A stretch of DNA of 64,000 bases, taken from Sporosarcina sp. ANT_H38 (GTDB lineage: Bacteria > Bacillota > Bacilli > Bacillales_A > Planococcaceae). The stretch covers positions 62,001 through 126,000 of the forward strand of contig NZ_VOBC01000001.1 in assembly GCF_008369195.1 (NCBI RefSeq), in the 5' to 3' direction. This document shows, piece by piece, positions 25,616-34,650 of the stretch; position 1 is the first letter of the stretch; each line of letters starts with the position of its first letter. The position numbers were made by a program, and so were the translations under genes. The notes under the pieces were generated by a model. It searched no databases. It was not told where the DNA came from and saw only the letters and a program-made list of their open reading frames with translations.

Positions 25616-25985
25616 AATAATCGGTGTGCAGCGATATATAGTCGGTCAGCGATGTAATATGCTTGGTGTTCATGGATATATGATCGGTCAGCGATGTTAA
25701 ATGATTGGTGCGCAGTGGAATATGATCGGTCAGCGATGTTAAATGATTGGTGCGCAGCGGAATATGATCGGTCAGCGATGTTAAATGATTGGTGTGCAGC
25801 GATATGTGATCGGTCAGTGATGTTAAATGATTGGTGTGTAGTGATATATGGTCGTTCATCGATGTAATATGCTTGGTGTTCATGCATATATGATCGGTCA
25901 GCGTTGTTAAATGCTTGGTGTGCAGCGATATATAGTCGGTCAGCGATGTTAAATGCTCGGTGTGCAGTGATACACGATGCGGTAG
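25616..25985. repeat. 42-bp tandem repeat array (21-bp half-units)
   Basis: About nine imperfect copies of a 42-bp unit built of two 21-bp halves, one with GATCGGTCAGCGATGTTAAA and one with TGATTGGTGTGCAGCGATAT. On the minus strand it encodes 14-residue repeats like LTDHISLHTNHLTS, giving a spurious-looking ORF (26018-25569). That ORF has no ribosome site and begins beside the fabI terminator, so I treat the array as non-coding. Copies are contiguous with no unique spacers, so this is not CRISPR. Related degenerate units occur at 5950-6092. Confidence 0.85.
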
Positions 25986-26026
25986 CATACTTATTTTATC
26001 GCTGGCTGCAATCTCCATAACAAAAC

Positions 26027-26066
26027 AAAAAAATAGCTTGAAAGGACAACTTATCCTTTCAAGCTA
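26027..26066 (-). terminator. Terminator of fabI
   Basis: Thirteen-bp perfect stem TAGCTTGAAAGGA / TCCTTTCAAGCTA with a 7-base loop; on the minus strand it is followed by seven T. Confidence 0.92.
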
Positions 26067-26071
26067 TTTTC

Positions 26072-26851
26072 TCAACCCATAATATTATAGCCAGCATCTA
26101 CATAAATGATTTCACCAGTTACGCCGCGGGACAGATTGCTCAATGTTACTAGTGTCATGTCCGCCACTTCTTCTTGTGTTACATTGCGTCTTAATGGAGC
26201 TTGTTCTTCAATTTGAGTCAAAATCGTATTGAAGGAAGCTATCCCTTTAGCAGATAGCGTGCGAATCGCACCCGCTGAAATTGCATTGACGCGGATATTT
26301 TCTTTCCCCAAATCGAACGCTAAGTATTTCACAGATGCTTCAAGCGCTGCTTTTGCAACACCCATCACATTATAGCCGTCAAGCACACGCTGTGCGCCCA
26401 AATAACTCATTGTTACGATTGAACCGCCGTCTGTCATGAATGGACGGGCTTCTCTAGCGGTGGCAATGAGCGAATAAGAACTCGTATCCTGCGCAAATGC
26501 ATAGCCACTTCTCGTAGTCTCAACGAAGTCATTTTTCAAATCCTCAGCATGAGCAAATGCAAGCGAGTGGACAACACCATGAATTGTACCGACTTCAGCA
26601 CCAATTTTACCGAATGCTTCGTGGATACTTACATCTTCATTTACATCACATTGCACAATCAGTTTCGCCTCAAAACCGGCAGCAATTAACAGCTTCTCAA
26701 GTTTAGCAAGTGAACGCTCTTTTCTATATGTGAAGATTACATTTGCACCGACTGCAAAAAGTGTTTTTGCCACGCCCCAAGCAATACTCCGTTCATTTGC
26801 CACGCCCATTACAACAATATTTTTACCTTTAATTTTAAGTAAGTCTTCCAT
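26072..26851 (-). CDS. fabI: Enoyl-[acyl-carrier-protein] reductase (NADH/NADPH)
   Basis: A 259-residue short-chain dehydrogenase that reduces trans-2-enoyl-ACP, the last step in each cycle of fatty acid elongation. NIVVMGVANERSIAWG is the FabI nucleotide-binding start, and YNVMGVAKAALEASVKYLA contains the catalytic Tyr-x6-Lys. NIRVNAISAGAIRTLSAKGI is the conserved substrate loop; the central Tyr of the SYL region is present. ATG with AGGAGG five bases before. It stands alone, with a FapR operator upstream, so malonyl-CoA controlled expression is expected. Full length. Confidence 0.97.
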   Translation of the reverse strand: MEDLLKIKGKNIVVMGVANERSIAWGVAKTLFAVGANVIFTYRKERSLAKLEKLLIAAGFEAKLIVQCDVNEDVSIHEAFGKIGAEVGTIHGVVHSLAFAHAEDLKNDFVETTRSGYAFAQDTSSYSLIATAREARPFMTDGGSIVTMSYLGAQRVLDGYNVMGVAKAALEASVKYLAFDLGKENIRVNAISAGAIRTLSAKGIASFNTILTQIEEQAPLRRNVTQEEVADMTLVTLSNLSRGVTGEIIYVDAGYNIMG

Positions 26852-26893
26852 AGTAACCTCCTGAGTAGGTAATGAAAATGTATATACCTATTA

Positions 26894-26910
26894 TTAGTAC
26901 CAGATGCTAA
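26894..26910. promoter_or_regulatory. FapR operator before fabI
   Basis: TTAGTACCAGATGCTAA differs at two positions from the known Bacillus FapR consensus TTAGTACCTGATACTAA. It lies 43 bases upstream of the fabI ATG, just downstream of a minus-strand TATAAT, so bound FapR would block transcription until malonyl-CoA rises. Confidence 0.85.
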
Positions 26911-26960
26911 AGGAATTATAGCATATTTGTTCAGATATTGTGAATAGCTACAAGTTAAAA

Positions 26961-27008
26961 ATGAAAACGTATTCAAAAACACACTGTTCAAATATAAATA
27001 AAAATACA
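26961..27008. promoter_or_regulatory. Two ARG-box-like sites upstream of argC
   Basis: TGAAAACGTATTCA (26962-26975) and TATAAATAAAAATACA (26993-27008) resemble the ArgR/AhrC half-site arrangement. The second abuts the -35 of the argC promoter. Paired boxes before argC are known in Bacillus. Confidence 0.6.
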
Positions 27009-27009
27009 G

Positions 27010-27038
27010 TTGACTTTATAATTATGCATACATATAAT
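27010..27038 (+). promoter_or_regulatory. Sigma-A promoter of argCJBD
   Basis: TTGACT, 17-base spacer, TATAAT: near consensus. It directly follows the ARG-box-like sites. Confidence 0.85.
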
Positions 27039-27068
27039 GAGGATAACTTATAAACAGGGGTGATTGTA

Positions 27069-28103
27069 ATGAAAGTAGGAATCATTGGCGCATCAGGGTA
27101 TGGTGGACTTGAGTTGATCCGGCTACTGCACAACCACCCTGAAGTCGAACAAATTGAATTATTCACTTCATCTGAAGAAGGAACGGTATTTTCGCATAAG
27201 TATTCACATCTTATGAATATAGTCGATCAGTCACTACAAAAAATAGAGCTAGATAGATTAGCAGAATTCGATGTCGTTTTTTCAAGTGCTCCTGCTGGTG
27301 TAGCGAGTACATTGCTTCCTCCGTTAATCGGAAAAGGACCAAAGCTTATCGATTTGTCAGGAGATTTCCGTTTAAAAAATCTGTCTCAATATGAGCAGTG
27401 GTATAAAAAAGAGCCTGCACCTGCTTTAGCTGTTGAACAAAGCGTATATGGATTGACTGAATGGAATTATGATGCAATCCGGCAAGCGCAGTTAATTGCC
27501 AATCCGGGTTGTTATCCAACGGCGGTATTGTTGTCGCTTTTGCCATTGTTGAAAGCAAATGCAATCGATGCGAGCCAGTTAATTATCGATGCAAAGAGTG
27601 GCGTATCCGGTGCCGGCAATCAGCCAAGTCAAATGACACATTTCAGCGAGACGAATGAAAATACAGCTATCTATAAATTAAATCAGCATCAGCATATCCC
27701 CGAAATTGAGCAGGCCTTTGCATTGTTTGCAAAAGAAATACCACCTATCACATTTAGTACGCATCTCGTTCCGATGACAAGGGGAATTCTAGCGACGAGC
27801 TATGCACCAGTTGTGGAAGGGGTGTCGGAAGCTCAGCTCATAGAGTGTCTGAAAGATTCATATGCAAATCATCCATTTGTCCGTGTTATGCACGAAAAAG
27901 ATAAGTTTGGCACCAATCAAGTATACGGCTCAAACTTTTGTGATTTGCTCGTAAAAGTTGACCCGCGGACGAATCGGGCAACAATCGTTTCTGTCATCGA
28001 CAACTTAGTAAAAGGGGCAGCAGGGCAAGCAATTCAAAATATGAACGTACAATTCGGTCTCAAGGAAATAACTGGCCTGTCACTTGTCCCGGCATTTATC
28101 TAA
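27069..28103 (+). CDS. argC: N-acetyl-gamma-glutamyl-phosphate reductase
   Basis: A 344-residue NADPH-dependent enzyme, third step of arginine synthesis, making N-acetylglutamate semialdehyde. The start is the ATG at 27069 (CAGGGGTGATTGTA upstream). The nucleotide fold begins KVGIIGASGYGGLEL; the active-site Cys148 lies in ANPGCYPTA; HQHIPEIEQ carries the conserved His. Normal length. First of four tightly packed genes argC-argJ-argB-argD; argF, carAB and argG are not in the window. Confidence 0.97.
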   Translation: MKVGIIGASGYGGLELIRLLHNHPEVEQIELFTSSEEGTVFSHKYSHLMNIVDQSLQKIELDRLAEFDVVFSSAPAGVASTLLPPLIGKGPKLIDLSGDFRLKNLSQYEQWYKKEPAPALAVEQSVYGLTEWNYDAIRQAQLIANPGCYPTAVLLSLLPLLKANAIDASQLIIDAKSGVSGAGNQPSQMTHFSETNENTAIYKLNQHQHIPEIEQAFALFAKEIPPITFSTHLVPMTRGILATSYAPVVEGVSEAQLIECLKDSYANHPFVRVMHEKDKFGTNQVYGSNFCDLLVKVDPRTNRATIVSVIDNLVKGAAGQAIQNMNVQFGLKEITGLSLVPAFI

Positions 28104-28118
28104 CTTAGGGGGAGTATT

Positions 28119-29345
28119 ATGACGACAAATTTTTCAGCACTAAAGCGTATATCGGGAAATAACATCGTATCCCCAATTGGTTTCAAAGCTACAGGCATCC
28201 ATTGTGGGATTAAATATAAAAAAAATGATTTGGCACTGCTCGTTAGCGAAGTACCAGCAAATGTTGCGGGAGTGTTTACAACGAATGCAATTCAGGCTGC
28301 ACCACTAATTGTCACAAAAGAAGCCATGCAGCAAACGGGGAAAATGCAGGCGATCATTGTTAATTCGGGAAATGCGAATGCGTGTACGGGTCAGCAAGGA
28401 TTGAAAGACGCCCGACTCATGCAACAAAAAGCTGCAGAAAAACTAGGAATCGCACCTGAGTTAGTTGGAGTTGCATCGACTGGAATTATTGGTGAAATGA
28501 TGCGAATGGAACCGATTGTAAAAGGGATTCAAAAACTTCAACCAAATTCTGATTTAGAAGGCTCGATTTTGTTTTCACAAGCGATTCTTACGACTGATAC
28601 AGTTACGAAAAATACAGCGTACAGCACAGTAATTGATGGTGAAAAAGTCATTATCGCTGGAACTGCAAAGGGCTCGGGAATGATTGATCCGAATATGGCA
28701 ACAATGCTCGGTTTTATCACAACGGATGCTAGTATCGAATCCATTCATCTGCAGGCCGCACTCAAAACGGTTACGGATTTAACATTCAACTCCATTACTG
28801 TGGATGGCGATACTTCTACAAATGATATGGTGCTTGTTATGGCGAACGGCATGGCGGGGAATAATTCGTTGACACCGGCACATCCAGACTGGGAACAATT
28901 CATAGAAACTTTACATGCTGTTTCTCGAGACCTTGCGAAAATGATTGCGAAGGATGGAGAAGGTGCGACGAAGCTTATTGAAGTTGAAGTATCAGGAGCA
29001 GTTTCGGATATCGAGGCACGTAAGATTGCCAAAACAGTGGTTGGTTCACCGCTTGTGAAAACAGCTATCTTTGGTTGCGACGCCAACTGGGGAAGAATTA
29101 TCGCTGCTGTAGGCTATAGTGGGGCAACGCTGGATCCAAATACGATTAAAATTAAGATTGGACCTACACCTGTTGTTGAAAACGGGGAGCCACTCCCATT
29201 TTCTGAAGCGCAATTACTTGCCTATTTGAAACAACCGGAAGTGAAAATCTTTGTCGATGTTCATCAGGGGAACGGTAAAGGAGTAGCATGGGGGTGCGAC
29301 TTAACATATGACTATGTCCAAATCAACGCAACATATCGCTCGTAA
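28119..29345 (+). CDS. argJ: Bifunctional ornithine acetyltransferase / N-acetylglutamate synthase
   Basis: A 408-residue precursor that cleaves itself into alpha and beta chains between Ala194 and Thr195 in the motif KGSGMIDPNMATML; Thr195 becomes the nucleophile. It transfers acetyl from N-acetylornithine to glutamate, closing the acetyl cycle, and may also use acetyl-CoA. Further family motifs are VNSGNANACTG and DGDTSTNDMV. The start has GGGGG before it, 15 bases after argC. Having argJ and no argE fits the recycling form of the pathway. Confidence 0.97.
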   Translation: MTTNFSALKRISGNNIVSPIGFKATGIHCGIKYKKNDLALLVSEVPANVAGVFTTNAIQAAPLIVTKEAMQQTGKMQAIIVNSGNANACTGQQGLKDARLMQQKAAEKLGIAPELVGVASTGIIGEMMRMEPIVKGIQKLQPNSDLEGSILFSQAILTTDTVTKNTAYSTVIDGEKVIIAGTAKGSGMIDPNMATMLGFITTDASIESIHLQAALKTVTDLTFNSITVDGDTSTNDMVLVMANGMAGNNSLTPAHPDWEQFIETLHAVSRDLAKMIAKDGEGATKLIEVEVSGAVSDIEARKIAKTVVGSPLVKTAIFGCDANWGRIIAAVGYSGATLDPNTIKIKIGPTPVVENGEPLPFSEAQLLAYLKQPEVKIFVDVHQGNGKGVAWGCDLTYDYVQINATYRS

Positions 29346-30087
29346 ACGAGTGGTTGTAAAGCTAGGTGGAAGTATGCTAGAAGGGTTGAATGAAGACTTT
29401 TTCGCGAATATTATACAACTGCAAAAAGCCGATAATGATGTTGTGCTTGTTCACGGAGGGGGACCTTTTATTAATAAAGAACTTGCCAAAAATAAAGTGT
29501 TATCATCCGTAGTTAACGGTATCCGTGTTACGTCGAAAGAGGCAGTAGGTATCGTTCAATCGACATTGATTGGTCAAGTAAATCCAGCCCTCGTTCATCA
29601 ATTGAATAAAGGTGGCATCGATGCGATAGGACTAAGCGGATACGATGGGAAACTTTTAACATGTACAGTTTTGAATGAAAAATTGTACGGTTTTGTTGGA
29701 GAAATCCTGGATGTCCGCACAGAATTAATAGAAACGCTTCTTGATGATGGGCTTGTGCCAGTTATTTCGTGCATCGGTGCAACAGAAGATGGAGCTCCTC
29801 TCAACATCAATGCGGACATCGTCGCAAGTAAGATTGCTCTGGCAATAAATGCAGACAGCCTACTACTTGTGACAGATACTCCTGGCATTCAAATAGAAGG
29901 AAGTGTTAGACAAACTGCATCACCGACAGAAATTGTCCAGTGGATTGAAACAGGCGAAATATACGGTGGCATGTTACCGAAAGTAAAAGCTGCACTTGAT
30001 TGTCTAGATGCAGGCATTCCATCGGTGCAAATTATCGGACCGCAATTAGAAGGTACCACAATTAAATGCGAGGAGGTTTTCATTTGA
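29308..30087 (+). CDS. argB: Acetylglutamate kinase
   Basis: A 259-residue amino acid kinase, second step of arginine synthesis, phosphorylating N-acetylglutamate. VVVKLGGSMLE is the P-loop-like start, VLVHGGGPFINKEL the substrate site, INADIVASKIALAINADSLL the nucleotide region, and GGMLPKVKAALD the C-terminal signature. The ORF starts 38 bases inside argJ; ATGs at 29308 and 29314 are both possible and the ribosome site is weak, so translation probably relies on coupling. It overlaps argD by four bases. Confidence 0.95.
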   Translation: MTMSKSTQHIARKRVVVKLGGSMLEGLNEDFFANIIQLQKADNDVVLVHGGGPFINKELAKNKVLSSVVNGIRVTSKEAVGIVQSTLIGQVNPALVHQLNKGGIDAIGLSGYDGKLLTCTVLNEKLYGFVGEILDVRTELIETLLDDGLVPVISCIGATEDGAPLNINADIVASKIALAINADSLLLVTDTPGIQIEGSVRQTASPTEIVQWIETGEIYGGMLPKVKAALDCLDAGIPSVQIIGPQLEGTTIKCEEVFI

Positions 30088-31235
30088 CTACGCTATTTCA
30101 AAATTACACACGTCGTTCAGTCCATCTTGTAAAAGGGCAGGGTACAGTCGTAACGGATGATAATGGAAAAGAATACCTTGACTTCATAAGTGGAATCGCG
30201 GTCGTCAGTCTTGGTCATGCACATCCAGCGCTCGTTAAAGCAGTCAAACAGCAAAGTGAAAAGCTATGGCATGTGTCAAACTTATTCGAAAGCCCAGAGC
30301 AGGAGCTGTTAGCAGCTAAGCTTGTAAAAGATACATCTTTCAGCCATGCTTTTTTCTGTAATAGCGGTGCTGAAGCAAATGAAGCAGCGATTAAATTAGC
30401 TCGAAAACATACAAAGAAAAACGTCATTATTACATTTGAACAATCTTTTCATGGCCGGACATTTGGCGCCATGTCTGCAACTGGGCAAGCCAAGGTTCGC
30501 GAGGGCTTCGGTCCACTACTGGAAACATTTCGTATCATTCCATACAATGACGAACAACAACTAGCAGCTGCGATTGACGGTGATGTAGCTGCAATTATGC
30601 TAGAAGTTATTCAAGGAGAGGGAGGCGTAAATCAGATCGACCCTGACTTTGCTCAAAAAATAGCGGAAATCTGTAAGTCAAAAGGTATTCTGCTCATTGT
30701 CGATGAAGTGCAGACTGGGATTGGCCGGACGGGAACCCGATATGCCTACGAGCAGACAGTGCTTGAGCCGGACATTATTACGCTTGCCAAAGGATTGGGC
30801 GGGGGATTCCCAATTGGCGCGATGCTAGGATCGGGTGAGCTTTTTCAGTCATTCGGACCAGGAACGCATGGCACGACATTTGGTGGCAATCCATTAGCTG
30901 TCGCAGTCGCGCAAACGGTTGTTGACATTGTATTTAAAAAGAAATTTCTGCAAGAAGTTGAAGATAAATCGGAGTACCTAATCGAAAAACTGCAGACATT
31001 ATTGCCTCAAAATCAATTTTCCATTCTTGGGGCGGGCCTGTTGATAGGCGTTAAATGTGAAAAGGAAATCCTACCGTTCATCCAACAAGCAGAACAGGCT
31101 GGATTGTTACTAGTTCAAGCAGGCACCAACGTCATTCGTCTATTACCGCCATTAACGGTTACATACGAAGAAATTGATCAAGCAGTGGCCATTCTTTCTG
31201 CCATTCTTCTTGCTGAAAAAGTAACTATTTTATAA
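30084..31235 (+). CDS. argD: Acetylornithine aminotransferase
   Basis: A 383-residue class III PLP aminotransferase making N-acetylornithine from the semialdehyde. I take the TTG at 30084, seven bases after GAGGAGG, which overlaps the argB stop as TTGA; the ATG at 30066 would place the ribosome site inside the gene. SGAEANEAAIKLARK is the phosphate-binding part, LIVDEVQTGIGRTG holds the conserved Asp, and Lys236 in LAKGLGGGFPIGA binds PLP. Last gene of the operon. Confidence 0.96.
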   Translation: MTTLFQNYTRRSVHLVKGQGTVVTDDNGKEYLDFISGIAVVSLGHAHPALVKAVKQQSEKLWHVSNLFESPEQELLAAKLVKDTSFSHAFFCNSGAEANEAAIKLARKHTKKNVIITFEQSFHGRTFGAMSATGQAKVREGFGPLLETFRIIPYNDEQQLAAAIDGDVAAIMLEVIQGEGGVNQIDPDFAQKIAEICKSKGILLIVDEVQTGIGRTGTRYAYEQTVLEPDIITLAKGLGGGFPIGAMLGSGELFQSFGPGTHGTTFGGNPLAVAVAQTVVDIVFKKKFLQEVEDKSEYLIEKLQTLLPQNQFSILGAGLLIGVKCEKEILPFIQQAEQAGLLLVQAGTNVIRLLPPLTVTYEEIDQAVAILSAILLAEKVTIL

Positions 31236-31300
31236 TGGGGTTTTGAATTAAGGTGTTCAGTGAAGCGCTATTCAATAGACCTCTGCCTAAAGGTTAATAT

Positions 31301-31331
31301 AAAAAGAGCCGCTGAAAATGCGGGTCTTTTT
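31301..31331 (+). terminator. Terminator of argCJBD
   Basis: AAAAAGAGCCGC / GCGGGTCTTTTT, one mismatch, 7-base loop, T-run. Confidence 0.75.
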
Positions 31332-31414
31332 GTTTTGTGAGCATAAAATCTGGCGCGCCAATCATATAAATTTATAGATCTCTTTATATAGTAGTTAGTG
31401 GGATATTCAGTCAT

Positions 31415-32049
31415 ACAACTTGCAGCTAGATTTTTTGAATGCCATTTTAAGTGATACTATTTTTCCGGTAGATTTAACAGATCCGAATCTCGAACTTGCC
31501 CAAGCGAACGATAAACTGTAAGTGATGGACATGCGGGTTGTGATGGATCAAGGCGCGCAAATTAATGTGGAACGCCAGTTGCGGGGGCATCAAGCATTTC
31601 CTGAACGTACGCTTTTGTACTTGGTAAAAATGTTTGCTAGTTAGGACTAAAGCGGAAAAGACTATATCTTGTAAAACAAGGCTATTCAAATTGTGATTGT
31701 CGATTTCAAAACATTGCAAACATACCATTTTCATAGTATGTTTCAGTTAATCGATCTGGAAGATGGAACCATTTTTTCTGACCATGCCGAGATTCATGTG
31801 CTTGAATTAACAAAGATAGGGATTCGGCGACTACAGGACACCGATACACTCGAAAAATGGTTAAAGGAAACTTTGTTTATGAAAAGCTCGACAATGAAAG
31901 AAGCATTCAAAGAAATTCAACGTTTGAGTCAAGTCCCTAAAACCCGCGCGATTGCCATCCCATGAGAAATCCAGCTGAAAGACCAAATGCAACGGGAATA
32001 TGATGCAATAGAAATAGGAAGGGAAGAGGCTACGGATGTTAGTTCTTAA
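31415..32049 (+). pseudogene. Degenerate Rpn-family nuclease/transposase gene
   Basis: Homologous to the intact gene at 7651-8550 along most of its length: QLDFLNAILSD, VDLTDPNLELA, VMDMRVVMDQGAQINVE, RGHQAFPERTLLY, AIQIVIVDFK, FHSMFQLIDLEDGTIFSD and EIHVLEL follow each other in the same order. It carries in-frame stops near 31518, 31641, 31649, 31669 and 31963 and lacks a start. The longest surviving frame is 31693-31965. A dead paralogue, so the family has moved or duplicated within this genome. Confidence 0.85.
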
Positions 32050-32101
32050 ATCACTAGCATTGCATTAACTTTCGGTCTCAGTTAATGCAATGCTAGTGAT
32101 T
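32049..32101. repeat. Long perfect hairpin (22-bp stem)
   Basis: Arms of 22 bases, AATCACTAGCATTGCATTAA plus CT and its exact complement, around a 9-base loop TTCGGTCTC. No T-run on either side. It directly follows the dead Rpn copy, so it may be an element end, an RNA processing site or a terminator variant. Confidence 0.8.
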
Positions 32102-32166
32102 AGTAATAGTGGTTTTAAGATTTTATGCCAGGCACCCATACAAGTTCTAAGAAATAGGTGAATGAT

Positions 32167-33162
32167 TTGAAAAGACGAAAGCAAAAACGTGATTGGAAAC
32201 GGGTAGGTTCTGAGCTGTTGGCGTTCGCTTTATTCGTTTTTTTGATTTTCATCATTATTGATAACTTGCAAGAGAACGAAGACATTAAACTAGGGTTAGA
32301 AATGAATGCAGTGACTGCAACCATTTATGATAAGACCGCTGAAAAGCACCTCTTCAGTGGAATGTCATATATGGTACTGTTACAGCCGGGACTGGTAGAA
32401 AAAACGAAATGGCAAATTCCTCCTGGCTATCGGGCGGGCGTTTCGAAATCGGAGTTCGAAATGCTAGAAGTAGGTGACACAATCGATGGGCATTCAGTCG
32501 AAGGTGTCTTTTATACGCCAAGTGAACTTAAGTATGAAGATAGGTCGTTATACATCGTGTTATTTCTAGTAGGCATTTATCCACTAGGGTACATTTGTTA
32601 TTTGCTATTTAAAATTAAAAAGTTTGAAGAGTTTGTCGATAGGCATGATTTCGGAGTGGGCGTTATCATGTACACAGTATTCTGGGGAGGGCTACTTGTT
32701 TTTCTTCTTTTTATGTATCGTGACATGGCTGCGGACTTGAAAAATGGCTATGAAAAATTTTATGGGAAGGATTACATAGAAACCGTAGCGACAATTACGG
32801 ATCATCATTCCTACTCTGGTACGGGTAGGGACTATCAACAGTATTATTACTTGGCACTCACATACCAGGATGAGTCTGGAGAGCGGTTTAACTTAACAAA
32901 AGAAGTGAGAAGGAACACGTATCGCAACTATGTAGATGGTGAGTTGCCGATAAACTATAAAAAAGACAATCCATACAATGCATTTGCCCAGAAGACGGAA
33001 AAAAGAGATGTCTTTAATTTCTTAACGTCTCAGGAGATGTTCATGCACTTTCTCATCATTTTCATAACTGTACTGCTCAGCTACGCTCTCTTTTTGATGA
33101 ATCGAAAACGGCGGACAGGTAGTTATTGGACAAAGACCGATAAAAATCGTAGAGATGTGTAA
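32167..33162 (+). CDS. Membrane protein with DUF3592-like domain, unknown function
   Basis: A 331-residue protein with four predicted spans: near residues 17-33, 129-148, 165-186 and 295-315. Between spans three and four is an outer or inner beta domain with IETVATITDHHSYSG, YYYLALTYQDESGE and VDGELPINYKKDNPYNA, similar to DUF3592 proteins. The N-terminus is strongly basic (KRRKQKRDWKR). TTG at 32167 preferred, six bases after AGGTG; the GTG at 32158 overlaps that site. Function unknown. Position next to envelope genes suggests a wall or membrane role only by association. Confidence 0.7.
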   Translation: MKRRKQKRDWKRVGSELLAFALFVFLIFIIIDNLQENEDIKLGLEMNAVTATIYDKTAEKHLFSGMSYMVLLQPGLVEKTKWQIPPGYRAGVSKSEFEMLEVGDTIDGHSVEGVFYTPSELKYEDRSLYIVLFLVGIYPLGYICYLLFKIKKFEEFVDRHDFGVGVIMYTVFWGGLLVFLLFMYRDMAADLKNGYEKFYGKDYIETVATITDHHSYSGTGRDYQQYYYLALTYQDESGERFNLTKEVRRNTYRNYVDGELPINYKKDNPYNAFAQKTEKRDVFNFLTSQEMFMHFLIIFITVLLSYALFLMNRKRRTGSYWTKTDKNRRDV

Positions 33163-33203
33163 CTTTTTTAATTGTGCTAGGTACTGAAACGATTAGGAAC
33201 TGT

Positions 33204-33377
33204 ATGAGTGCTAGCACTTTAATTTCAAAAGAGGAAGCAATGGTGATTCTTGACAAGGATATCTATTTTAAACCTTATTATGTTTATGATAGTAATCAGA
33301 AAGTGATGAAATCTATGCTGATGATTGATTGCCATACTTTTGTGGATGCTATGACAGGAGAGGTAGTTTTAGAATAG
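33204..33377 (+). CDS. Small PepSY-like fragment
   Basis: A 57-residue ORF, ATG at 33204 with AGGA nearby. LISKEEAMVILDKDI, later YYVYD and a final VDAMTGEVVLE read like the end of a PepSY/YcdB-type propeptide repeat. There is no signal peptide or membrane span, so it is probably the 3' remnant of a larger secreted protein. Low confidence as an expressed gene. Confidence 0.4.
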   Translation: MSASTLISKEEAMVILDKDIYFKPYYVYDSNQKVMKSMLMIDCHTFVDAMTGEVVLE

Positions 33378-33530
33378 TAATAAATTCTAATGGAGGGTTG
33401 TCGCATAAATACTAATCATAAAGCACCGCCGCCCAATCATATCCCATACTGGCATCACGAAAAAATTGTAACTTTTACCATCGCTTTCCGTCAAATACAA
33501 TGAGGAACGCAAAGAGAGGAGAGAAGTAGA

Positions 33531-34478
33531 ATGAAAAAAATAGGTACAATCGCATTAGCAGCACTATTAGCAGGAAGTGTAGTAGGTGGCTATTCTGCAC
33601 AAGCTCAGGAAAAGGTTACAGAAGCCATAAGCGAAAAAGAACAAGTTACGACAAACTTTATGAAAGCTACTGGCGTAATTAAAGAAATTGAAAAAGAAGA
33701 AGCGGGAATCCGTGTAACGATTGAAAATGAAGATAAAATTATTACGATTTTACGCATCAATGATGAGTCCTTGCTATTTAATAGTGGGACGACAAAATCT
33801 CTAAAACAAGCAGACTTGAAAAAAGGTGCAACTATAGCAGCTTATTATGATAAAAACAAGCCGATGATCCTGATTTATCCGACAACAGTAACACCGGAAA
33901 TGGTCGTTGTAAACGATGAAGAAGTTTTCGGTGAAGTGAAAGTCAGCCAGTTTGACAAAGAATTCTTAAGTTTAGATGGCGAGTTGAAATTGAATATCGG
34001 CAAAGATACGCCCCTTTTCAATCAACAAGGTAAAGCAATCGAATTGAAAGAGTTGAATGGTAAAGAATTGATGGTATTTTACTCAATCACAACGAGAAGC
34101 ATACCACCACAAACACCACCAACTAAAATTATCGCTTTGGATAATGCAACAGTAGAAGCACCTGAAGTAGAGCCTGAAGAACAACCTGAAGTATCAACAG
34201 GTGTACAGGAAATCATCGCTAACGACCACTACATGAAAGATGGCGTGAAGATGATTCCACTTCGTAAAGTTGCTGAGCATCTGGGCTATCAAGTTCTTTC
34301 TCAACCAAAAGTTAATGGTATACTTGTTACATTAGATAACAGTTCATTCACAATTAAACGTGGTGACAAAATGTATGGCTATAACAAAAGTGTCAGTAAA
34401 TTTGAAGTTGCACCTGAGCTGAAAGGTATGAAAACATACGTTTCAGAAGACTTCCTTGAGCTATTAATTCAAAACTAA
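33531..34478 (+). CDS. Secreted protein with copper-amine-oxidase-N-like (stalk) domain
   Basis: A 315-residue exported protein. Signal peptide at 1-26 ending AQAQE. The middle region is beta-rich (ATGVIKEIEKEEAGIRVTI and repeats of similar strands). A Pro/Glu linker (EAPEVEPEEQPEVS) leads to a C-terminal domain with MIPLRKVAEHLGYQV and an SFTIKRGDK strand, the pattern of the copper amine oxidase N-terminal-like domain often found on Firmicute wall proteins. GGAGAGAAG ribosome site. Monocistronic, with a terminator. Substrate or partner unknown; probably cell-surface binding rather than catalysis. Confidence 0.8.
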   Translation: MKKIGTIALAALLAGSVVGGYSAQAQEKVTEAISEKEQVTTNFMKATGVIKEIEKEEAGIRVTIENEDKIITILRINDESLLFNSGTTKSLKQADLKKGATIAAYYDKNKPMILIYPTTVTPEMVVVNDEEVFGEVKVSQFDKEFLSLDGELKLNIGKDTPLFNQQGKAIELKELNGKELMVFYSITTRSIPPQTPPTKIIALDNATVEAPEVEPEEQPEVSTGVQEIIANDHYMKDGVKMIPLRKVAEHLGYQVLSQPKVNGILVTLDNSSFTIKRGDKMYGYNKSVSKFEVAPELKGMKTYVSEDFLELLIQN

Positions 34479-34500
34479 CAACCGAAAAGCATGGCGTATG

Positions 34501-34558
34501 AAAAAGAGCCTGAAACGATGGGACTGCCTTATAAAAGGCAGACGTTTCAGGCTTTTTA
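34501..34558 (+). terminator. Terminator with internal second hairpin
   Basis: Outer stem GAGCCTGAAACG / CGTTTCAGGC with A/T flanks, enclosing CTGCCTT / AAGGCAG; T-run follows. Confidence 0.85.
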
Positions 34559-34650
34559 CTATGTTATTTAATGAAAAATGACTATACAGAATCTTTAATC
34601 TACTGTACTGTTGATATATAATCTGTCAATAGAAAAGGAGTTTATGTTTG

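Noticed and set aside
25616..25985. CRISPR array
   Set aside because: Units are contiguous with no unique spacers, and no cas genes are nearby.
25569..26018. Minus-strand ORF of 14-residue repeats (LTDHISLHTNHLTS) as a protein gene
   Set aside because: No ribosome site, begins beside the fabI terminator and T-run, and an overlapping frame gives similar repeats. Treated as a DNA repeat.
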